From assembly GCA_949318235.1 (NCBI GenBank), contig OX439136.1:11470313-11534312 (forward strand): DNA of 64,000 nt, written 5' to 3'. How positions within the stretch are numbered: position 1 is the first letter of the stretch; the number at the start of each line of letters is the position of its first letter. Source of the stretch: Ecdyonurus torrentis (lineage: Eukaryota; Arthropoda; Insecta; Ephemeroptera; Heptageniidae). Positions 37,508-49,550 of the stretch are shown here, one piece after another. The notes under the pieces were generated by a model. The model had not been told where the DNA came from. It saw only the letters and a program-made list of their open reading frames with translations, and searched no databases. Both the position numbers and the translations under genes were made by a program.

Positions 37508-38509
37508 AACGCCGTTAGCAAAACGTCTGTAATAACAGTTAGAGAATTTTAAAGAAAGCAAGTTACTTCACAAAGTCTTTGCTTTGCCTCGTTATCTTAA
37601 CTTAATTAAATTTTACATAGAACTCTCATTTTTCATACATTCATGAAATTGAACATTTTACAAATAAACATTGCGGTATATAAATACAATTAATTTAGGT
37701 GTCAATGTAAGTTTGTAATTCAACAATACTTCAATAGTTGTAGTTTTTTTTTTTTTTGACGTCATATCCCGATTATATATAAAAAAAATATTTAAAAAAT
37801 ACTTCATAAAATCAAAAATTTTAAAATCTAATAACATCAGGATATTATAGTCAGGATGATTCTAACTTTTAGAATTTGCTGTAATAAAAATCTTAGTCTA
37901 TCTCGATGTAATGGTGTACAAAATTAGTTAATAAATTGACAAAAATGTTAGCTCCTATATAGGGAAGTTTTAGTAAACTTTGCACCATTACTTACGTGCT
38001 ACACATCTCTATATCTTTAACTTTGGAAGTCCAAAAACAAACAACAACTTCAACGAATAAAGTTTAACCACCTTGACATGTCTTTACTGTAAATTATGTT
38101 TTGTGTTTCTAACTAAATGGGAAATAAACTTATCTTATTTTCCTTTTACCTAGTATAAACTAAAAGGGAAATATGCAAACAAACTTACGGAAGCGAATAC
38201 GTGTATATAAATTTTTTTTTCTTCAAAAGATACAAACAATACCATATTTCCCGTCCTTTACCAAAGCAGGACTCTATTTTGTGAGAAAACTTTTACACAA
38301 AGGCTGGAAATGTTTATATGTGGAATACTATTAGGTACCGATAGCAACTGAAAAGTGTTCCTTGCATTTGAATTATGGGAATATCGTATATTTGGCAACA
38401 TTTTATTACATCAGTAGAGGGAGAGTGCTCCAATGAAAGAGAGGAAAAGTTGTAATGCATTTCTTGTATCGGAACCTTTTGAATTTACTTTTGCTACACT
38501 TTTACGTGT

Positions 38510-38704
38510 TTATACAACATTTATGACTATTTCAGCCCCGATATAAGTAATATCTTGTAATAACCTCATATGTTTGATATTGTGCTTTCCTTCTTCATCT
38601 GTTAGTGTCCCAATAAAGTTATCATTATTACATTTGACTTTCAAGTGACCTTTAACCACAAAACAAATATCAATAGCAGTATTTACTGTACATCCTTTTA
38701 ACAT
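38510..38704 (-). pseudogene. Possible broken gene fragment
   Basis: A 64-codon minus-strand frame reads MLKGCTVNTAIDICFVVKGH, then LKVKCNNDNFIGTLTDEEG and KHMRLLQDITYIGAEIV, to TAA at 38510. Just upstream a strong acceptor (TTTCTCTCTCTTATAACAG, ending at 38751) opens another frame, WIQEANQHFDIAIMKC, that stops right where the longer frame begins. The two read like one protein separated by a frameshift, so a decayed exon or retrocopy is likely. Parts resemble a beta-rich domain, but I recognise no family. Confidence 0.35.
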
Positions 38705-38770
38705 TTCATTATGGCAATATCAAAGTGTTGATTTGCTTCTTGTATCCACCTGTTATAAGAGAGAGAAAGG

Positions 38771-41329
38771 GGCAGTAGTAGAGATCGAGCAAAGAGAGAG
38801 AGAGAGAATCTCTCAAAGCAACCAATAATGTTTTAGCGCCCTTAGCTATTAAGCATACCAACTAAGTTTTGGCTGAAATAGCAAGCGATAGAGATGAATC
38901 ATGGTATCATAAAAAAAATGACGTCATTGGAAATAGAGCAAATCTAAGAGGCCAAGTTCAGATTTAATAAATTATTTTTATCACCTTTTAAAAAATGAAA
39001 AACTTAAAAGTTATAATAATACACTCATTGTTTACTATTGGCTTTATTAATAATTTATTTTAGTATTTTTGCAGTCTAATTTTATAATAACTATAATAGT
39101 TATTTATATACACAGAATTTTTAAATCAAAATTTTTTATTCCCCAGCTCTTACAAATTTTAAACTTTTGAGAAGGTGACGGTCTTTTAGTTAGCAATAAT
39201 AATAATAGCGATAAATAGAGATAGTCATATTATGTTAAAAATATATATATATATATTATATAATATTGATTCAATAAATTTAAATTTTTTTCCGCCAAAA
39301 ATTGAAAATTAGCAAAACAAGTATATAAGATAAGGACGCACGCTCTGCCATAATTCGAGTATTTAGAATTTAGATACTAAAATTTCTGTTTAATATTAAA
39401 TTAAATTATTTTTTACTCACAAATCATTTATTTTATCCTTCTATTATATGTATTTATTTATTTATATAAAAAGATCGACTTATTTTTTACTTTTTTTTTT
39501 TTTTTTATAAAATCGACTATATAATCAACTATTTTGTCAAAATGATCGACTAATTTTGCGCTCTCTAGTCATATATCATATAAATAAAAGTTATAAAACT
39601 ATGTAATAATGTTACAATATTTTTTTCTCTAGACAATTAAGTAGTAACAAAGGTATAACTGTGATAACATCAGCTTTGAAACTAGAAGATATTATATCAG
39701 CTTTCTTGTTAAGTCTATACCGACTCAAGCAGTAAAAATACTGCACTTTTTTTCTTTTCCTCCAGTGCAATTTCTGCTGTTCATTTCCTCTGACCTCAAT
39801 ATTTTTTGTCTTCTTTTTCTTCTTTCATTCCTAGGTTCTATTCTATGTCATTATGTTTTTTATCACATATATTAATTGTAAATATCTTAATTACTTTTCT
39901 ACTTTAATTAAGTTTAAATTAAGAAAAAATGATTACTAGAAAGTTTTTTTTCTTATCCCTAATCCATTTTAATTACAGTTTTAATTTACAAAATGTAATT
40001 ATTTTATGTAGAATTCAATCAGTTTTTCAACTTCAAATACATTTCTATTATGCTCATAGAATTTTTAACATTATTTATTTTGCTTTGGAAATGCAATTAT
40101 TATAAACAAATGGAATGGAGTTTATATGTGATGAAAAATTTCATATTTTACTTAACTTAAAATACATAAAAATTTATATGTTATTCCTTAAGGAATTGTT
40201 TAAATATTTCCGGCCTCGGTGCACAAGTTTTACTCAAAAAAATACATATATATATAGAAACATGGTCCCACGTGATGCTAAAAAAAAAAAGAAAAAAAAA
40301 AAAGAAAAAAAGGATAGGAAATTAGTGGAACTTCTCGCTTTTCCCACACATTTCACTGATAACTTTCATAAAACTGTTAATATTTTAAGCATCTGTTAAA
40401 TTATAATTATTTAATTCTAGATATTTCTTAATTATAGAGAAAGTTCCCTACTTAATTATGATGTGAAGAGACATCTATTTAGAGAATTACAAACCAAATC
40501 TTCACTTAAGTAGAATTTCCTGTATCAAATTTTAAATTTTTGGTTTCTATAGCCAAAAAATACATAAAATATTTTAATGTTCTGAAAAAAATTGTAAACG
40601 TGTGACGAATAAAAAGGAAGTTTCTATTTTAAGTTTGATGCGTTTAATTAAAATTATTTCCATATGACGTCATCTTTTTATTTTATTTCAGTCCTGAGTT
40701 TTTCTGTTAATTTTCAAGATTTTTTTTAACTCGTAATTTTATTTGATCTAGAACAAATAAATAGCTTTTATAAGATAGTATAGTTATCACTATCAGCAGC
40801 AGGTGAAATTTACGAAACCTTAGTTTTTACGAAATACGTTTTCTGTTTCTTACCGAAACACATGATTGCCATGAGTATATTAACACTTTAACTAATAGTA
40901 TGCTACAGTAACTAAACAAAATAAATTTATGTTTTTTAAATAATAATTTATATTGTACACATTTAATGTTTTAAAATTCACCCTACTGAAAAAGTTCTTA
41001 GGAAATATTTATATATAATTTTTTATAATGTATTTTTTAAATTTAAAAATAACGCTGCAAATTTAATAGTATTTAAAATAATAAAATATTCTAAAAAATG
41101 TCTTTTCGTGGTATAGATCTATACTAAATAGAGCGGTTGTTGCAATCATGTATTTAATTCAACAATATTTGTGAGCACTATTTGTGGGCTGGTATACAAA
41201 AATTACACATTTTGCCATAGTTTAAATAATACCTATAGCAATATTTTTTTAGTTAGATACCGTGAACAGTTGGAATTACCGTTTTCAAGTATAAGAAAAA
41301 AAAATGCTAATTTTTTTAAGAACAGCAAA
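38771..41329. other. AT-rich stretch, no supported gene
   Basis: Two TGACGTCA sites (38919, 40665) lie here outside recognised MITEs. A splice-like 20-base segment at about 39633-39652 (TTTTTTCTCTAG before, AAAG/GTATAAC after) is too short to call. The ORF at 40115-40399 is split by Lys runs from A-rich DNA. Confidence 0.4.
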
Positions 41330-41410
41330 AAAAAAAAAAAGCAATGTTATATATTGCTCCAGTATGGCATCGAAGTGCATTCAGTATGACGTCATGCGCA
41401 TACACCCTTA
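41330..41410 (-). repeat. Dispersed repeat E, fragment 5
   Basis: TATATTGCTCCAGTATGGCATC and TGACGTCATGCGCATACACC match the start region of full E copies, inverted. Confidence 0.7.
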
Positions 41411-42370
41411 ATATAAAATTGAAGTATTTGCAATGCATATATATATTTGTATCTTGTTGCGTCTCATTTCAAAATCCATTATATTCGCTAAATAAAATAT
41501 AGCAAAGCACCTTTTTATGATTAAATTCTTAAAAATAAAAAATTATAATTTTTTTATTTTTATTTATAATCTGATCCTATACTTTAAAAATACAACATAA
41601 AATTTTAGGCAATCATCCAATAGAATACTTGTCACCGTTTCAACATATATCATAAGTCATTGTAGATATAATGACGTATATTTGAATTTGACTTTATATT
41701 TTTTTTTGTATCTTTTGTTAAATAATTTTTCCACTTTAAAATTGCGTCATATATTATAAAGCAAAAGTCAATATATTAATATAAAATTTAAATTGATTAT
41801 AAACATTATTAATATAATATGATGTAATAGATATATTTAATGAAATAGACTTTATAAGATGTTAGTTCCAAGGAGCTATAGTGAGATACTATTAGTATTT
41901 TGTACTGTGAACGTCTAGTTTAGACGAAATGTTATAAGTGATGTGCAATTTTCAATAATAATTATTGTTCTTGTGAACTTATGGCTGTGAAAAATTAACG
42001 AATATTTTTATTAAGTATTTATTTGTGTGATTATTTGCTTTTAACAAAGATTAAAAGTGTAACATCTAGTGAATTTTAATTATTTTATCTAGGTTTTTGC
42101 GTTTTATTTTGATGTGTGCCATTTTGAATTTATAATTATTATAGTTGACATTGATGTCACAATTTTAAGCAAATAATAATAATAGAAATTTCTATCTGAA
42201 ATATTTTTGGTTCTGATGACATTTTATTTACGATCAATACTTTTCATATTTTGCATTTTGTTATTTTTTTGTATTTTTTCGTTTTTTTATTTTTTTTATT
42301 ATACATTAAAAACACACTCACAATTAGTTATTAATAATTATTTAAAAAAAAAAAAAAAAAACTATTCTCT

Positions 42371-42672
42371 TATAGGGTGTATGCGCATGACTTCATAGTG
42401 AATGCGATACGACGCCATTCTGGAGCAATGATTATAGAATTGCTCAGCATAGGACAAACGTGGTTTTTGAATATTTTCTTTGGAAAATTAGTTGTTATTA
42501 TTATTTTTCTTGCATACTTAAAGACCTAATTCAACCTGTCAACAGCATCAAACCTCTCAAAACTATTGCTAAGTATTTTTGAACTGCTAAAATTTATTAT
42601 TTTTCCTTACCGGTCCATGTTATTTAGTGCTCACATATGGCGTCGACTTTTATATGAATGAAACAATCCTTT
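42371..42672 (+). mobile_element. MITE family E, copy 2
   Basis: It starts TATAGGGTGTATGCGCATGA and continues with CGCCATTCTGGAGCAATGAT, GACCTAATTCAACCTGTC and CCATGTTATTTAGTGCTCAC. It follows an A run and a (TTTTTTA)-rich region. Confidence 0.82.
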
Positions 42673-42835
42673 TTGTAAAAGAAACTATCTTATATGTTTT
42701 TGGTTAAAAATATACATCTCCTTATAGAAAACTAGACTTTTTTTCTTCTTCTTCTCCAGTGATAACATCACTTTTAAAAAGTCGCGTTTTTTTATATATA
42801 TAAAATAATTTACCTTTTTTAATAATATTAACACT

Positions 42836-43158
42836 TTAAGGAAGTAGGGTACTGACCTTATATCTCAAAAACTAGAAGTGTTTTGGGTCTAAATTTGGTG
42901 TCATTGTGTAGCTAAGGGTCACACCTAGCCGTGATAAAAATGTCATGATGTTTGACCGTCCCGAAATAAAGAAAAAAATTATTGAAATTAACATTGGGCC
43001 TTATAGGCTTAAAATTTCCAAAAATCATATAAAATTAATTTGCACGGTGACCCCCTCAAATTTTTGTATATTTGAAATTGTCTCAAGCTGAAGTATCACA
43101 GGTTTTTGACGAGAAAAGTTTGAGTATAATGGCCAACGTCGGTCCCCTACTTCCTTAA
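42836..43158 (+). mobile_element. MITE family G, subfamily copy 5 (both ends intact)
   Basis: Ends are TTAAGGAAGTAGGGTACTGACC and its complement GGTCCCCTACTTCCTTAA, each bounded by TTAA. Internal words such as GGTGTCATTGTGTAGCTAA and TTGACCGTCCCGAAA recur at 47875. This is the clearest terminal inverted repeat of the G group. Confidence 0.85.
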
Positions 43159-43329
43159 ATCAATTTGCAATATGAACAGAGATAAAGTTGATCTAAAATT
43201 AAATTCAAATAAATTATAAAACTTTATACTATAATATATTATAGGTTCCATAGATTCATGCTAAAATTGACGCCACGTTGGATTACTCAATAACATGGAT
43301 CACATAGAGAAATAACTCATTTTGAAAGT

Positions 43330-43545
43330 TTAAAAATACTAAATAATATTTTTGAGAGCATTGATGCTTAATAGGCTGAATTAGTATCTCAAGTATGTGA
43401 GAAATACATTAATTTATAAAAAATTAACAAATTTTCTAGAGAAAGCCAAATATGAAGTTTGTCCTATGCTGCGAGCAATGATATTCATTACCCCAGTATG
43501 GCGTCCATGCGCATTCAAGATGACGTCATACGCGTATACATGTTA
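43330..43545 (-). mobile_element. MITE family E, copy 4
   Basis: Inverted copy with CCCCAGTATGGCGTCCATGC, TGACGTCATACGCG at 43521, and ATGCTTAATAGGCTGAATTA. Confidence 0.75.
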
Positions 43546-43646
43546 ATATTATAAACATAATCGCTCTTTCCGATTCTATTGGTATGATAATTACTAATAT
43601 TCTACGTATTTTAAGCCAATACAATATCAAATAACTACATACTGTG

Positions 43647-44976
43647 TAGGCTGACCATATTCCGAGGAAGCGAATTCGGGACACTGTGGAGCGAAGCGAC
43701 CTGAGAGGGGTGGGGGGGGGGGGTCCCCGCCGGAGGCGATTTTTTTTTTGAAAAGGGGGCGTGGTCACGTATTTTAATGCTTATTTTAATATTATACAAA
43801 TATAATACAATCTATCAATAAAATACAATTTTCCTTTTTTTTTGCTAATATTATAAAACTAAATAAATAAGAGTAAAAGAAAAAATGTACTTACATAAAA
43901 AAGAACTATGATGAAGTCGATGCGGTTGATCTGTATTATGAGCTTATGTATTGGTAGCATTAAATCTGATGTTTCTCCACTTACATTAGTAAATTCTATT
44001 ATTCTTACTTTTATTCCTTCACCAGGGAGAAAATATCTTAACAAAACAGGTACCAATTTTGTTGATTTTCGATTGGAACCGTCATAGGATGCAGTAAAGA
44101 ACGAACAACTATTAATTTCTTGGACTACCTCATGCATTGCATATGGAGAAAGAATATTTACCAAAATAGCTTCACTTTTAGTACGAGCACACGCAAATTT
44201 AGGATTAAGCATTTTTTTAGTGCAATCCATTAAGCGAAAGCTATGACTGTGGCACAGAGTATGATAATATAAGCCATTGTTGCCTCCTGTGCGGCCAAAA
44301 TTTTCTCTGGCGTTTCCATTACCTTTTTTCCAAAAAAACTTGTAATTCTTGCAATTTTTTTTTCTGCAGCACGACTAATATGTTTTTGACTTTTAAGATG
44401 GATAGTTTAATGTCACATTTACCTCCATGTTCAACTGAGAAAATAGAGTCACAGACAGAGCACTTTACTTACTTTACTTTATTATGACTTTCATCTAAGG
44501 CTTTAATAAATGAATATTGTTTTGCAAATTGAGCATTAAAGGTACAACTTCTTTTAATAATTTTAGGCTTTAGCGACGACGTAGTACATAGGTATATATA
44601 AGTACAGAAGAGTAAATAAACAAATTCACAAAAAAACTCCACAAAACAATAAATAGACTTTAAAACAAACGTAAATGCAAATTATGCAAAACAAAACACT
44701 GAACAGGGATAAAACAGGGATTTCCCCAAGAGCAATTCAAAAAAAATTAAATATAAAAATACTAGAGTGCCATCTGTATTCAATTTTAATAAATTTTTAA
44801 GCTCGAAATTTTGCGCGGCTTTCTTTGAAACTTCATTTTTTATTTATTATTTTTTTTTCTGCTTTTAAGTTAACATTTTGACATTTTTCAAAATTCGGGA
44901 CATTTCTAAGTTTAGTCGGGACAGATGTGTCAAATTCGGGACAATCCCGAAAAATTCGGGACGTATGGTCAGCCTA
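43647..44976 (-). mobile_element. hAT-type DNA transposon, decayed, with 8-bp target duplication
   Basis: Terminal inverted repeats TAGGCTGACCATA (43647) and TATGGTCAGCCTA (ending 44976) bound 1330 bases. Both ends carry TTCGGGA motifs. ATACTGTG occurs immediately outside each end (43639-43646 and 44977-44984), a perfect 8-bp duplication characteristic of the hAT superfamily. Inside is a broken zinc finger and transposase segment on the minus strand. The rest of a full transposase is missing, so this is a non-autonomous deletion derivative. Confidence 0.92.
43859..44460 (-). pseudogene. hAT transposase N-terminal remnant
   Basis: Reading the minus strand in three successive frames recovers a transposase start: a Cys-rich finger around CSVCDSIFSVEHGGKCDIK, then HLKSQKHISRAAEKK and FFGKKVMETPEKILAAQEA, then HSHSFRLMDCTKKMLNPKFA and SFFTASYDGSNRKSTKLVPV. 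The finger and the SYDGSN region are the arrangement of hAT transposases related to the KIAA1586/DUF4371 group. At least two frameshifts (near 44400 and near 44270) and loss of everything after the SGETSDLM region, about two-thirds of a typical hAT transposase, make it inactive. The last open segment is 43859-44230. Confidence 0.8.
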
Positions 44977-44984
44977 ATACTGTG

Positions 44985-45592
44985 TAATAGTGTGTAATAA
45001 TTTAATGGAGATGCAAATTTTATTTAAATAAATATTATTTAAAATTATTTTGATTTTCATATTTTTGAATTTACCACAGTCAAAATGAATTTATAAAAAA
45101 GTATTTTAAAAATAATTTGTATTTTAGTTTTATTCACAATATAAATTAGTAAATATTGTAACATTGGTGTAATATTATATTATAATAAATATATATTATA
45201 TATTTTATATATTTTTAATATTTAATTTTTAAATTAAATTCACTTGCATTGAAATCAAGAAAGGTTGAATAATACAATTTGTAAAAAAAATTGATGTTTA
45301 TGCTGTCTATCTCAATGGCGTTGTTTAAGTGATATTTTAACAATTTGTCTATTTCCAATGTTAGATTGTATCTATGTGTATGTACAAAAATAACTAAAAG
45401 ATACAATAAATATGATACCTGTTAGTATAAACTTTAACAAAGATTGCAAAATCATTGCAGTTTAAATCAAAATGCCTAATATCATCCACGTAAGGAACCG
45501 TATGAAATATTAAATTGTGAGAACTAAATTAGAAATGTCAAAATATTGAATAAAATATACAGAAATATATATTTCGAATAATATGCTGAAAA
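44985..45592. other. AT-rich stretch, no gene seen
   Basis: The 63-codon ORF at 45215-45406 on the minus strand has no supporting features. Confidence 0.5.
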
Positions 45593-45854
45593 TTAAAGCC
45601 CTTGTCCACTTACTTTTTTATCATTTAGAATACTAGATTGATTAATTACCATACCTTATTAGTCATGAATTAAATACCAGCACGTTGATTTTGTATTTAT
45701 TTTCATTTATTTTCTTTTTGACGATTATTTCACGCCAATCACAGTCACCACTCTGTGGTCACGTGATAAATTTAAGCCCCTCCCTCAAGTTCTTTACCCC
45801 TATCAATCTAGTATTCTAAAAAAAAGTAAAAAAGTAAGTTGACAATGGCTTTAA
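45593..45854. mobile_element. MITE family I, copy 2 (internal deletion)
   Basis: TTAA-bounded ends AAGCCCTTGTCCACTTACT and GTTGACAATGGCTT match copy 1, but most of the right arm is missing: sequence jumps from CTTTACCCCTATCA to ATCTAGTATTCTA. Confidence 0.83.
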
Positions 45855-46149
45855 GTTTTTTATTTATAATTTAATGCTTTAAGAAAGTATTAATAAAAGT
45901 AATAGCGGTGCAATTTTTTTTAAACATTAAATCATCACAAATGGAGTCACAAAGGAACGGTCTAAAGAAACTAAACATAATTTCAAAAAATTCACAAGCA
46001 TTGCATTAAATTTTGATATCAGATTTATTACCCAACAGAAATTTTACTTCTTGTGAATAATTTCTTTTGTTGCAAGTAATTTTGAAATCGGTCTTAATTT
46101 TCTAAATTTTCAATACATTACAATTCCATATTATTATAATTTTTTACAG

Positions 46150-46498
46150 ATTCTTCTTAAATACACAACTTAAAAAAAAATAGCAAAATGCAAAATAACA
46201 ACAAAATACAAATCCAAGTTATGAAATCTTCATCTTCTTCTTCTTCGTCATCTACTTCAACGAGTTTAAGTCGAGAAATGATGAGTGGCTTACATTCTCA
46301 AAATCTAAGTCTATTGTCTGCTAACTCAAGCATGAGTCAAAATATTACTTCTGCGTCTATGACGTCATCAAAACATCTAATGACGTCATCAGTTAGTAGC
46401 AGTCAACAGCATCAACAACAACAACAACATAGTAGTAGTAGAAGTTTTATAAGATCTACTTCTTGTTGTGCTTCAAGAGGTTTCAACTTTTCACTTGG
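46150..46498 (+). CDS. Serine-rich first coding exon, unknown gene
   Basis: A strong acceptor (TATAATTTTTTACAG) opens an exon with a 38-base 5' leader. The leader has an in-frame stop at 46158-46160, so the ATG at 46188 is the likely start. It encodes 103 residues plus two bases, closing at CTTGG/GTATGAGT (phase 2). It is low-complexity and probably disordered: nine Ser at residues 14-22, further Ser/Thr-rich blocks, a QQHQQQQQH stretch near 80-88, then SRSFIRSTSCCASRGFNFSL with two adjacent Cys. The MTSS unit occurs twice (ATGACGTCATCA), giving two perfect TGACGTCA sites inside coding sequence. An open frame this long is very unlikely by chance. It shares exit phase with 30194-30402. Function unknown. 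Confidence 0.75.
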
Positions 46499-46596
46499 GT
46501 ATGAGTATTTAATATTACTATGAATTTGTGTCAAGTATAGATTATTTTTGCTAATGAACTTCTATTTAAAAAGTTACGTGCTTTTCTTTTTCTTTT

Positions 46597-46601
<5 letters not shown>

Positions 46602-46634
<33 letters not shown>
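46602..46634. repeat. Poly-T run
   Basis: About 33 T in the putative intron after the serine-rich exon. Confidence 0.92.
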
Positions 46635-47084
46635 CTTGCTTTTAAAGATACATTTTGACTCCTAACGGATAGTGCTTATTGCTCAATATTCAATCAATCG
46701 TGATAAGAAGAGAGAGAGAGAAAGAACCGTGTTGAAATATATTCAGGAAAAGTTCTTATAACGTAATTTTAAAATTTATAAACAATTATAGTCAATAAGT
46801 ACTACAGCAAAAATTTGTTAAACAAAATCATATTTACACCTCTTTTTTTTTTGTAACTATTTTTAGGCAATTTTTTGGGAATAAATATATAATAATAATA
46901 TATTATTATAATAATAATAATAATATATGAACCCTTTTATGTTGAATTTATACATTTTTTTTCTAAGCCAGTTTACGTAGTTACGCAATTATACTACATG
47001 AGCTTAGACGTAGTCAAACAAAATACTTTATTTGCTACAAAAAAAAAAAAAAAAAAAATCTTGTACTTCTTTACGTTCTATCAA

Positions 47085-47285
47085 AATGCCTGTACTCAGA
47101 GAGAAACATTTGCCGTGTACATATGCTTTCATAAAAATTTGAATAAATTTTTGCACATGGAAATAACATGTATTTAAATGAAGTTTTGCGGTAACTGAAA
47201 TCTCATCTGATCGTATTGTATGGACATATAAGCCAATAGAATTCAATATTTTTATAAAAGAGACTGTACAACAATATGATTATAT
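47085..47285 (-). repeat. Dispersed repeat F, copy 2
   Basis: CTCATCTGATCGTATTG and AAGCCAATAGAATTCAATA match 15337-15440 inverted. The 72-codon minus-strand ORF here is repeat-derived and runs into poly-A. Confidence 0.55.
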
Positions 47286-47874
47286 GACATTTTAACAGTC
47301 TTTAAATTGAGATTGTATGCATTAAATTTTAGTTTAATTTATTGCTAACCAAAGACACGCAATTTTACTTGCCTAATACATTTTTGGTGGTACACACAGT
47401 ACTGTACATTCATTATAAGATACAAATATAAAGAGAAATATATTGATTAAAATTACGCATCATGCACAATATATGAGAAGATTAGAACATAAGCAAACAA
47501 ATCATACTGAAATATTATGGAAAACATTTGTTATATTATTGAACGATTCATGAATTACATCAATCTGTCCTTCATTACATAATAAAGTAGACCTTGGTAG
47601 AAATTCATTTTTAGATACATCATTATGTTATTACTTTGAAAAGTTGTGGGTTTCGCAGTACTCTTTGTTAATCATTGAATTTTATTTGGGAAGATACAGT
47701 GGAGTCATCAATTTTATTACATAAATGTATTTTTTTAAACATATGATATCATTTCTCTTTCGTCTATTTTCGACGCAATGCAAATGTTAAAAAACTATTG
47801 GTCCATGTGAACATATTATAAGTTTCATTATATGGACCAGTCTGCCTAGACGTTTCCACGGTTTCTCTATCACT

Positions 47875-48150
47875 TTAAGGGGGTAGGGTACCGACCTTAT
47901 ATCTAAAAAAACTACACTTATTTTGGGTCTAAATTTGGTGTCATTGTGTAGCTAAAGATAAAACCTAGCTGTGATAAAAATTTCATGATGTTTGACCGTC
48001 CCGAAAAAAAGAAAAACATTATTGAAATTAACATTGGGCCTAATGGGCATAAAATTTCAAAAAATTATATAAAATAAGGCACGGTGACCCCCTAAAATTT
48101 TTATATATTTAAAATTGTCTTAAGCTGAAGTATCATTGTGCAAAATTATA
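47875..48150 (+). mobile_element. MITE family G, subfamily copy 6
   Basis: Starts TTAAGGGGGTAGGGTACCGACC and follows copy 5 closely up to AAGCTGAAGTATCA, then degenerates into (AT)n; the right end is lost. Confidence 0.8.
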
Positions 48151-48908
48151 TATATATATATATTATAAGTAAAATCTATGGTGATATATTCATAAAGTCT
48201 TATTCATAAGGTATAAAATATTCAACTTATTCGATATAATTAAAATAAATGTGATCCCAACTCTCTCATAGTAAAGTGATAAGGGATAAATATATGTAAC
48301 AAAATCAGTATATAAGAATTAAAGAAACTTGTCTAGTCATTAATATGCAAATTTCTTTTCAAGATTATACAAAAGATAGTACAGAGTACAACAAGTAAAG
48401 TTTTACTTCCGTGCACTACAAGCTTCTTATTATAATAATGAATATCTATGTCAAGTATGGATTTACGTTAATGAAACTCACTCTCGTATAATATTAAACA
48501 TCGTTTTCTGGCCTTCATCATTTTAAAAGCAAGCTTATACAATATTATACAGTATAATATAAAAATATTAAAAAATATATCATGTAGTATAAGAGTATGC
48601 ATGTTGAATAGTTAATTAGAATAATATTTCTGATGGTTATTGTACTTTATAGTTAAGACATTTGTAACTGTTAATAATAAATATGATGGATGTGAACAAA
48701 TTTGTTATATTTTTACATATTTGCATTATCTTATAGCCGATCTTTGCACAATAATAATAAAAATGCCATGGTAAAGCAAAATTCTTGATTTAAATTTATT
48801 TTATCAAAATATATTAATAGTCTTGGTAAAAATATTTTTTACTTTTTTTTATTATTATTATTCTTTACTTGCTTTATGCTTATATAAATGCAAAATACAA
48901 AAGTGAGC
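48151..48908. other. AT-rich stretch, no gene seen
   Basis: Only AT-rich sequence with a short (AT)n near 48149-48162. Confidence 0.5.
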
Positions 48909-49216
48909 TATAGGGTGTATGCGGATGACGTCATATTTATTGCGCTTGGAGGCCATACTGGAGTAGTGCATAACATTGTTCAGCATACGAAAAACTTCAT
49001 TTGAGCCAATTTTCTTTGGGAAATCAAAAAATTTTATGTTATTGTTATTTTTCTCACATACTTGAGATACTAATTCAACATATTTACAGCATCAATGCTC
49101 TCAAAAATATTGCATAGTGCTTTTAAACTGGCAAAATGAGTTATTTTCCTATGCCACCCATGTTATTGAGTTATCCAACATGGCGTCGACTTTAACATGA
49201 ATGCATAGACCCTATA
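48909..49216 (+). mobile_element. MITE family E, copy 3 (both ends visible)
   Basis: Ends TATAGGGTGTATGC and GCATAGACCCTATA are inverted repeats, defining the family termini. TGACGTCA lies at 48926. Family C copy 3 starts nine bases later. Confidence 0.85.
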
Positions 49217-49224
49217 CAATTTCA

Positions 49225-49550
49225 TTAAAGCCATAGACCACATAAAAGAACATGTGCTTTGTAATGAATAAACACGAACTGGGATTTTCAAAACTGATGA
49301 CAATTTTTACTAGAATATTGTTGAGAGAGCGTGAAAATACTTTAAAGTATGCAGTTTGCGTCACTATATATTCATGTTTCTGACGTCAGAAACATGCAAA
49401 AATTAGTATGAAAATGATGAATCGAAATTTTCTGATCACTGCTATGGAGCTACGGTTGGGTTTTGAGACAAACTAAAGTTATTTAATGTGATTCCCATCA
49501 AGTCTTTTGTGATATAAATGCTTATGTTTTTCTCTGGTCTATTCCTTTAA
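49225..49550 (+). mobile_element. MITE family C, copy 3
   Basis: TTAA-bounded, from TTAAAGCCATAGACCAC to GGTCTATTCCTTTAA; same orientation as C1, long form like C2. TGACGTCA at 49381. Confidence 0.87.

Noticed and set aside
43526..43768. 80-codon minus-strand ORF
   Set aside because: It spans MITE E, the target duplication and the hAT end, so it is a chance frame across an element border.
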